52,570 bases of DNA. It comes from Rhodospirillales bacterium (GTDB lineage Bacteria; Pseudomonadota; Alphaproteobacteria; Rhodospirillales; CAMCUA01). A program made the translations under genes and the position numbers. Shown here piece by piece: positions 46,782 to 52,570 of the stretch. Under the pieces are notes generated by a model. It was not told the origin of the DNA. It saw only the letters and a program-made list of their open reading frames with translations, and did not search any database. Positions within the stretch are counted from its first letter, which is position 1; each line of letters begins with the position of its first letter. The stretch lies in the NCBI GenBank assembly GCA_947470575.1, contig CANITX010000003.1:1-52570 (forward strand), written 5' to 3'.

Positions 46782-47996
46782 TCAGCGGGCGGCGTTGCAA
46801 CCCTTGCCGCGTTCGGCGATCAGCCGCGCGACGGCGGTATTGGCCGCCAGGCCGTCGCCGACGATGGCGCCCAAGATCGCGCTGCCGGCAGCGGTCGTGT
46901 GGACCGTATCGGCATAGTAGTTCGGTCTGGCTGGCATCCGTTCGACGGTGGCGATGAACGGTGCGGCGTGCGCCGCCGCGGCTTCGCGCAGCCGGGCGTT
47001 ATAGGAATAGAAAGCCTCGGTGACGTCGCCGGTGTAGGCTTGGGGAACGTAGACGGCCCGGGTCGCCGTGCCGGCCAGATTCGTTGCGCCGGCAAGGGCC
47101 AGTTGCTCGTCGGCCGATTGCTCTCGGCGCAGCCATGGCGCCTTCTCGACCACGACGGGCAGCACCCCCTGCTCCTTGGTTGTTGCCAACAGGTGGCCGG
47201 CTTCGGAACCGACGTCGGCCAGCATGACCGGCAGATCGATCCGTTTGGCAAGGTCGCGGCGGCCGGCGATGCGCAGCAGCTGCTCGGCTTCCATGTTTTT
47301 CTCCACCGTCCGCCACAGGTGGGAATGCTTGGCCAACCAGCTCGGCCGGTATTCGCCGTCGCCCAGGTTCAGGTGCCGGCGCGCCATGGAAAAAATGTCG
47401 TTGAGCATGACGACGGCGATGTCGGGGGCATATGGCTGCGTATCCTCGACGAAGCGGCTTTCCACGGCGCGGGTGATGTCGCCGAGCACGCCGGCATTGA
47501 CGAAGTCGAAGCGGCAGCGGGGATAGGCCGCGCCGAGTCGCGCCATGGCAACGGCCGGCCAGGTTTCGTTGTCGTGTGTCACAAAGAGGTCAAACGTTCC
47601 TGAAGCGCCCAGAAAGGCGATGCGGACGGTACCCTCGGGCTTGGGTATGGCCACGGCCTTGCCGCGAAAGCCTTGGTCGCTGAATTGAATGCGGCCGAGA
47701 ACCGCGTTGGGTCGCGGCCGACGGCGCTCGCCGACGGACTCCCAGACGTTTCGGTTGACGACGGACTCGACCGCCGGTCCCTGGCTGCCGAAGCGATAGT
47801 ATTGTTCGGCGCGCAGCGCGATCTCACCGGCCGCGAAGACCATGCATAGCGCCGCCGGCGCCGCCAATCCGATGAACACGTCCCGCTGCCACGGTGGCAG
47901 AGCCGCCAACCGCCGCCACAGTCTGGCGAAGACCGACGGACGGGCCGCTGCTGCCGACGTTGCGGTTGACGTCGCGGGGTTCTCGAAGGTGAACAT
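46782..47996 (-). CDS. Membrane-anchored SGNH-hydrolase-like protein
   Basis: TM VFIGLAAPAALCMVFAAGEIAL; block I FLGASGTFDLFVTHDNETWP, block II FVNAGVLGD, block III VVMLNDIFS, block V YADTVHTTAAGSAILG. Confidence 0.75.
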   Translation of the reverse strand: MFTFENPATSTATSAAAARPSVFARLWRRLAALPPWQRDVFIGLAAPAALCMVFAAGEIALRAEQYYRFGSQGPAVESVVNRNVWESVGERRRPRPNAVLGRIQFSDQGFRGKAVAIPKPEGTVRIAFLGASGTFDLFVTHDNETWPAVAMARLGAAYPRCRFDFVNAGVLGDITRAVESRFVEDTQPYAPDIAVVMLNDIFSMARRHLNLGDGEYRPSWLAKHSHLWRTVEKNMEAEQLLRIAGRRDLAKRIDLPVMLADVGSEAGHLLATTKEQGVLPVVVEKAPWLRREQSADEQLALAGATNLAGTATRAVYVPQAYTGDVTEAFYSYNARLREAAAAHAAPFIATVERMPARPNYYADTVHTTAAGSAILGAIVGDGLAANTAVARLIAERGKGCNAAR

Positions 47997-48092
47997 GCCG
48001 ATACCCTATAGGGAGCCGGTGTCCACCATCTGTGACGGGCGTCACAACGTCGGCGGCGCTTCGCTGCCGACGCCCCCGCGCCCTAAGGCCGC

Positions 48093-48965
48093 TCAGTGGG
48101 GCCGTTCGCCCTTGATCAGCGTGCGATACAGGCGCCGCTCCTGGGTCGTGTCCAGCGGATCGTAATCGTAGTTGGCCTTGTGCAGGGCGGAGCGGTTGTC
48201 CCAGATCAGCACATCGCCCAGCGACCACTGGTGGTTATAGATGTACTGCGGCTTCAGCGCGTGTTCGACCAGCTCGTCCAGCAGCTTGTGCGATTCGACC
48301 GGCGTCATGCCGACGATGTTCTCGACCCGGCCGGGGTGGAAATAGATCGCCTTCTTGCCGGTATCGGGATTGGTGCGCACCAGCGGATGGATCACCGGCT
48401 CCGGGTTGGCCGCCTTCTGCCAGGCCAGCCGGTCGGAATTGACGTTCTTCGAGGCGCTGCCGGCGATGACGTTGACCGTCTGCATGGCGTCGATGCGCTT
48501 CTTCGTCGCTTCCGGCAACGCGTCGTAGGCGGCGCGCATGTTGGCGATGCCCGTCGATCCGCCGCCGGTCTCGAACAGCTTGACGGCGTAAAGCATCGTG
48601 TACTTGGGCGGGAATTCGTGGTTGGCGTGATCGGTGTGCCAGCGCGGACCGGTATAGTTGACCGTGCCGTCCTTGTTGCGGTGATGGCTGGAGATGATGT
48701 GCACCTGCGGCAGGTCCGGCAACGAATGGGTCGAATAGTCGCGCGCCTGCGGTTCGCCGAACAGGCAGGCGGCGTCGTAGAACTGCCGCGGGCCATCGAA
48801 CGTCTGATCCTTGATGACCAGCGCGATGTTCTGAACCAGGGCTTCGTTCAGCCGGCGCTTGGTTTCCGCGTCCACCGGCTTGGACAGGTCGACGCCTCTC
48901 ACCTCGGCGCCGATGTGCTCCGAAATCTTGCGGACCTTCATGGAATCTTGGGTTCGAATTTGCAT
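48093..48965 (-). CDS. TauD/TfdA-family dioxygenase
   Basis: MQIRTQDSMKVRKISEHIGAEVRGVDLSKPVDAETKRRL; RWHTDHANHEFPPKYTMLYAVKLFETGGGSTG; IWDNRSALHKANYDYDPLDTTQERRLYR. Confidence 0.9.
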   Translation of the reverse strand: MQIRTQDSMKVRKISEHIGAEVRGVDLSKPVDAETKRRLNEALVQNIALVIKDQTFDGPRQFYDAACLFGEPQARDYSTHSLPDLPQVHIISSHHRNKDGTVNYTGPRWHTDHANHEFPPKYTMLYAVKLFETGGGSTGIANMRAAYDALPEATKKRIDAMQTVNVIAGSASKNVNSDRLAWQKAANPEPVIHPLVRTNPDTGKKAIYFHPGRVENIVGMTPVESHKLLDELVEHALKPQYIYNHQWSLGDVLIWDNRSALHKANYDYDPLDTTQERRLYRTLIKGERPH

Positions 48966-49074
48966 GGACGTCTCCCTGGACGGTCGGTGGGCCTTTGCCT
49001 TGGGGGGCATGCTACTCCCGCCCATGCAAAATCGCAAAAGCCCTGTGCCAAACCGCAAAAGCCAAGCGCCGGCC

Positions 49075-50457
49075 TCAGCCCCGCTTGGCCATCCCCGCCG
49101 GCAGATTCTCTCCCGGTGCCGTTTCCATGGCTTGGGCCAGCCATTTGCGCTTCGGCCACACGACGATCGACACGACGATCAGGAACAACGCCGTCGCCCC
49201 GGCCAGGGCGATCCTGAGGCCCCACACTTCGGCCGCCAGCCCGACCGCCCAGGCGCCGACCGAAGGCCCGCCGCGGGTGCCCATCGACCACAGGCTCATC
49301 ACCCGGCCTCGCATGCTGCCGTGAATGGCGCTTTGCACCAGCACCTGGCTGCCGATGCCGTAAAATCCCATGAACATGGCCAGCACGCCGACGCTGACGA
49401 TGCCGACCCAATAATTTCCCGTCGCCGTGATCGCGAATTGGCACAGCGCCGCCAGCAGCGCCGCGCCCAGCAATAGCCGGGTCAACCCCTCGACCCGGCT
49501 GAACTTGGTCAGGAACGCCGAACCGAAGATGGCGCCCAGGCCCGCCGCCGATTGCAGCGCCGCGAAGCCGTGCACCCCGGCGCCGTAAACCCCGTCGGCC
49601 AGCCCGGCCAACAGATCGCGGTGCGAGCGCAGCACGATGTTGACCAGCAGCATGTTGAGCATGAACAGGCCCAGGCCCTCGCGGCACAGGCAATAGCGCA
49701 AGCCTTCCGCCAGGTCGGCGACGAAGCGCGAATCCTTTGCCCGCTTGGTCTCCACCGTGCGCAGCCGGATGATGCACAGCACGATCAGATAGCCGATGAA
49801 GGTCGAGCTGTTGATCAGGAACAGATAGCCGATGCTGTCGCGGTGATCGCCCATGACGGCCAGCACCAGCCCGGCCAGCGCCGGGCCCAGGAATTGCGCC
49901 AGATTGAACAGCACGGCGCCCATGCCGATGGCCGACGGCAGGTCCTCGCGCGGCACCAGATTGGCCGCCATGCTGAGCCGGATCGGCGTCCAAAAGGCCT
50001 GCGCCGTGCCATAGACCGCCATCAGCCCGATCAGGCTCCAGATCGTTACCATGTCGAACACGGTGAGCAGGCCGAAGGCGCCGGCCAGCACGATCAGCGT
50101 CGCTTGCGCCAGGCGCCCCAGCTTCAACCGGTCGCCGCGGTCCACCAGCGCCCCGAACAGCGGCAGGAAGGCCATCAGCGTTGCCGCCTCGGCCAGCGCC
50201 ACGGCGGCCAGCCAGGCATAGGATTCGGTCAGCGACCAGGCCAGCCATTGCACGCCGACCCGCTGGATCCACAATCCCATGTTGGAAACGAAGCCGGCCG
50301 GCGCGTACAGGCGGAAATCCCGGTGGCGCAAGGCGCGCAGGATTCCCCCTTCGGCGAACAGGCCGCGCGCATAGGCGACGATACGGGCGATGCTGGTTAC
50401 TCCGGGACGCGGGTGGATGTCGGTATTCTGGGCCGCGTCGTCGCCCCTGGCAACCAC
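49075..50457 (-). CDS. MFS transporter
   Basis: ALRHRDFRLYAPAGFVSNMGLWIQRVGVQWLAWSLT...LFGALVDRGDRLKLGRLAQATLIVLAG; multiple TM segments. Start uncertain: the ORF extends to 50586, overlapping the upstream gene; a GTG at 50457 is plausible. Confidence 0.82.
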   Translation of the reverse strand: MVARGDDAAQNTDIHPRPGVTSIARIVAYARGLFAEGGILRALRHRDFRLYAPAGFVSNMGLWIQRVGVQWLAWSLTESYAWLAAVALAEAATLMAFLPLFGALVDRGDRLKLGRLAQATLIVLAGAFGLLTVFDMVTIWSLIGLMAVYGTAQAFWTPIRLSMAANLVPREDLPSAIGMGAVLFNLAQFLGPALAGLVLAVMGDHRDSIGYLFLINSSTFIGYLIVLCIIRLRTVETKRAKDSRFVADLAEGLRYCLCREGLGLFMLNMLLVNIVLRSHRDLLAGLADGVYGAGVHGFAALQSAAGLGAIFGSAFLTKFSRVEGLTRLLLGAALLAALCQFAITATGNYWVGIVSVGVLAMFMGFYGIGSQVLVQSAIHGSMRGRVMSLWSMGTRGGPSVGAWAVGLAAEVWGLRIALAGATALFLIVVSIVVWPKRKWLAQAMETAPGENLPAGMAKRG

Positions 50458-50495
50458 GGCGCCTCGCGCCCTTAGACCACGGCGCCGCGCGCCTC

Positions 50496-51194
50496 TCAGA
50501 CGACCGTACCGACCAGCTTGCCGATACCCGCCGTCAGCGCCATGGCCAGCGCCCCCCAGAAGGTCACCCGCAAGGTTGCCTTCCACACCACGGCGCCGCC
50601 GGCCCGCGCCCCGATCGCGCCGAGCAGCGCCAGGAACAACAGCGACGCCACCGCCACCGCCACCGCCAGATAGGCTTGCGGCGCCACCACCACCATGGCC
50701 AGCGGCATCGCCGCCCCCACCGAAAAGGTGGCGGCCGAGGTCAGCGCCGCCTGCACCGGCCGCGCCGTGGTGATTTCGGAAATGCCCAGCTCGTCGTGGG
50801 CATGCGCCCCCAGCGCGTCCTTGGCCATCATCTGATCGGCGATCTGGCGGGCCAGCCCCGTCTCGACGCCGCGCTTCACATAGATCTGCGCCAGTTCCTC
50901 GCGTTCCAACTCCGGCTGGCTGGCCAGCTCGGCCCGCTCCCGGTCCAGGTCGGCGCGTTCGGTGTCGGCCTGCGAACTGACCGACACGTATTCCCCCGCC
51001 GCCATCGACATCGCCCCCGCCACCAGCCCGGCGACGCCGGCGATCAGCACCTCCGACGTCGCCGTCGCCGCCGCCGCCACGCCGACGATCAGGCTGGCCG
51101 TCGAAACGATGCCGTCGTTGGCGCCCAGCACGGCGGCGCGCAGCCAGCCAATGCGCGACACCAGGTGGCGTTCGGAATGCAGGTGGCGCGGCAT
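50496..51194 (-). CDS. VIT1/CCC1-family protein
   Basis: HLVSRIGWLRAAVLGANDGIVSTASLIVGVAAA...AGLVAGAMSMAAGEYVSVSSQADTERADLDRE. Confidence 0.92.
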   Translation of the reverse strand: MPRHLHSERHLVSRIGWLRAAVLGANDGIVSTASLIVGVAAAATATSEVLIAGVAGLVAGAMSMAAGEYVSVSSQADTERADLDRERAELASQPELEREELAQIYVKRGVETGLARQIADQMMAKDALGAHAHDELGISEITTARPVQAALTSAATFSVGAAMPLAMVVVAPQAYLAVAVAVASLLFLALLGAIGARAGGAVVWKATLRVTFWGALAMALTAGIGKLVGTVV

Positions 51195-51369
51195 GGCGGT
51201 TCTCCGGGGTTGCGGCGGGATGGTCCCGCCATTTAACACCGCGCCCCGCCGTTGTACGAGGCGCTATTGCTGGCGATCTTCCAGGCCGCCGAGCATCTGG
51301 TCATCGTCGCGCCGGGCGATTAATCTGCGCTCCCCTCTCGCAACGGACCTCGGAAGGCTTGGATCGAAG

Positions 51370-52386
51370 ATGATGCGGATCGGCGAAGGCGCGCACGCAT
51401 ACGAATGGATCGACAACTGGGCGGTCTATCCCGACACCGGCGATGCCGCCGAAGGTTGGGTGCATCCCGGCATGGCCTTCGGTCGCGACGGCAGCATCTA
51501 CACCAGCCATCCCGGCCGTCCCGAAATCCTCGTCTACGATCGTGCCGGCAAGTTGCAGAACTCGTGGAAGGCCGATGCCGTCGAAATTCACAACCTCGTC
51601 CTGGTCGAGGAAAACGGTCGTGAATATCTTTGGGTCACCGATAACGGCGCCAAGCGGTTCAAGGACATCGGCTACGAATACCGCAAGGATTCCTCCGGCG
51701 CCGCCGGCCAGGTCCTCAAGTTCGATGTCGGCGGCACCCTGGCCCTGCGCCTCGACATGCCGGCCTTGCCCGACTACGCCGGGGCCCGTTGGTCGCCGAC
51801 CGCGGTGGCCGTCAACCAGGAACGTTTCGGCGGCAACGGCGATGTCTGGGTCGCCGACGGCTACGGCAAAAGCTACGTGCATCGCTATGACAAGGCCGGA
51901 ACCTATCTCGGATCGCTGAACGGCGAGGACGGCGCCGGCCGTTTCAGTTGCCCGCACGGTATCCTCATCGATGTTCGCAAGTCCGAACCCGAACTCTACG
52001 TCGCCGACCGGGCGAATTCCCGCGTCCAGGTCTACGATACCGCCGGCCGCTTCCGCCGCGTCTTCGGTCAGGACCATTTGAAGAAGCCGAGCTGCTTCGT
52101 GGTGGCCGGCAACGATCTGATCGTCGGCGATCTCAGCGCCCGCCTCAGCGTCTTCGACAGCGCCGACCGCTTCGTCTGCCATCTCGGCGACAATCTGCCC
52201 GTCTGCGCCCGGCCCGGCTGGCCGAACGCGCTCGACGGGCAGGGGGCCCGTGTTCGCCCCGCCGTCCTGGAAGCCGGCAAATTCAACAGCCCCCACGGGC
52301 TGACCGCCGACCCCGCCGGGAATCTCTATATCGCCGAATGGTTGATCGGCGGCCGGATGATCAAACTGAACCGCCTCGCCGCCTGA
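51370..52386 (+). CDS. NHL-repeat / six-bladed beta-propeller protein
   Basis: VHPGMAFGRDGSIYTSHPGRPEILVYDRAGKLQ...GDVWVADGYGKSYVHRYDKAGTYLGSLNGEDGAGRFSCPHGILID...LYVADRANSRVQVYDTAGRFRRVF...SPHGLTADPAGNLYIAEW. Confidence 0.87.
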   Translation: MMRIGEGAHAYEWIDNWAVYPDTGDAAEGWVHPGMAFGRDGSIYTSHPGRPEILVYDRAGKLQNSWKADAVEIHNLVLVEENGREYLWVTDNGAKRFKDIGYEYRKDSSGAAGQVLKFDVGGTLALRLDMPALPDYAGARWSPTAVAVNQERFGGNGDVWVADGYGKSYVHRYDKAGTYLGSLNGEDGAGRFSCPHGILIDVRKSEPELYVADRANSRVQVYDTAGRFRRVFGQDHLKKPSCFVVAGNDLIVGDLSARLSVFDSADRFVCHLGDNLPVCARPGWPNALDGQGARVRPAVLEAGKFNSPHGLTADPAGNLYIAEWLIGGRMIKLNRLAA

Positions 52387-52462
52387 TACCGCCAGTCCGC
52401 GGGATGCGACCTGACCGCGAGACGCCGCTCCGGCGTCTCGCTTCCGGCCGCCCCGCGTCCGC

Positions 52463-52570
52463 TTAGCGCGTCGGCACCCCGATGCCCTTCAGCCGCGTGT
52501 TGGCGCGGTCGGCCCGCGCTTTGAGGCCTTCCAGATAGGTGCTGGTGTCGTTGCCGGGCAGGTTCAGGAC
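52463..52570 (-). CDS. C-terminal fragment of an unidentified protein (runs off window end)
   Basis: Reverse strand reads VLNLPGNDTSTYLEGLKARADRANTRLKGIGVPTR then TAA; too short to assign. Confidence 0.35.
   Translation of the reverse strand, partial: VLNLPGNDTSTYLEGLKARADRANTRLKGIGVPTR

Noticed and set aside
48096-49217. 373-aa plus-strand ORF
   Set aside because: Antisense to the TauD-family gene, which has conserved Fe/2OG motifs.
48938-50272. 444-aa minus-strand ORF overlapping the MFS gene
   Set aside because: Frame-shifted low-complexity translation; the 49075 frame has proper TM segments.
1-52570. CRISPR arrays, tRNA/rRNA genes, transposases, phage genes
   Set aside because: Looked for regular direct repeats, transposase motifs and structural RNA signatures by eye; none found. 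A tool-based scan could still reveal small RNAs.

Overview
High-GC, alphaproteobacterial-looking chromosomal window, densely coding; I saw no tRNA, rRNA, CRISPR array or transposase. Left end (1-8.1 kb, minus strand): an envelope or exopolysaccharide locus with glycosyltransferases, an MsbA-like ABC exporter, a GH2-like/GT2 fusion, a GalE-type epimerase and a UDP-glucuronate decarboxylase-like protein. Then a tandem Lin0512-family pair. From 9.4 to 39.6 kb lies a large catabolic/uptake region: three family-5 solute-binding proteins with no permease, four of the window's five TauD/TfdA-like dioxygenases, two HMG-CoA-lyase-like enzymes, CysD/CysNC, a tandem cupin array, and an operon with AtuA, a Gfo/Idh oxidoreductase, a DctP-like protein and a Fe-type ABC permease. 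Then ergothioneine genes (EgtB/EgtD). The most interesting locus is 43.0-48.0 kb: an AMP-ligase/acyl-carrier fusion, a DltB-like MBOAT, a 45-aa single-TM microprotein ending EFQYLVM (DltX-like), and a convergent membrane-anchored SGNH protein. Together these look like a rearranged Dlt-type envelope acylation system. A TauD-family gene at 37.0-37.9 kb has an in-frame TAG at codon 6 and is otherwise intact. The right end holds another TauD, an MFS transporter, a VIT-family protein and an NHL-type beta-propeller protein. Family calls come from reading motifs in the translations; no database search was run.
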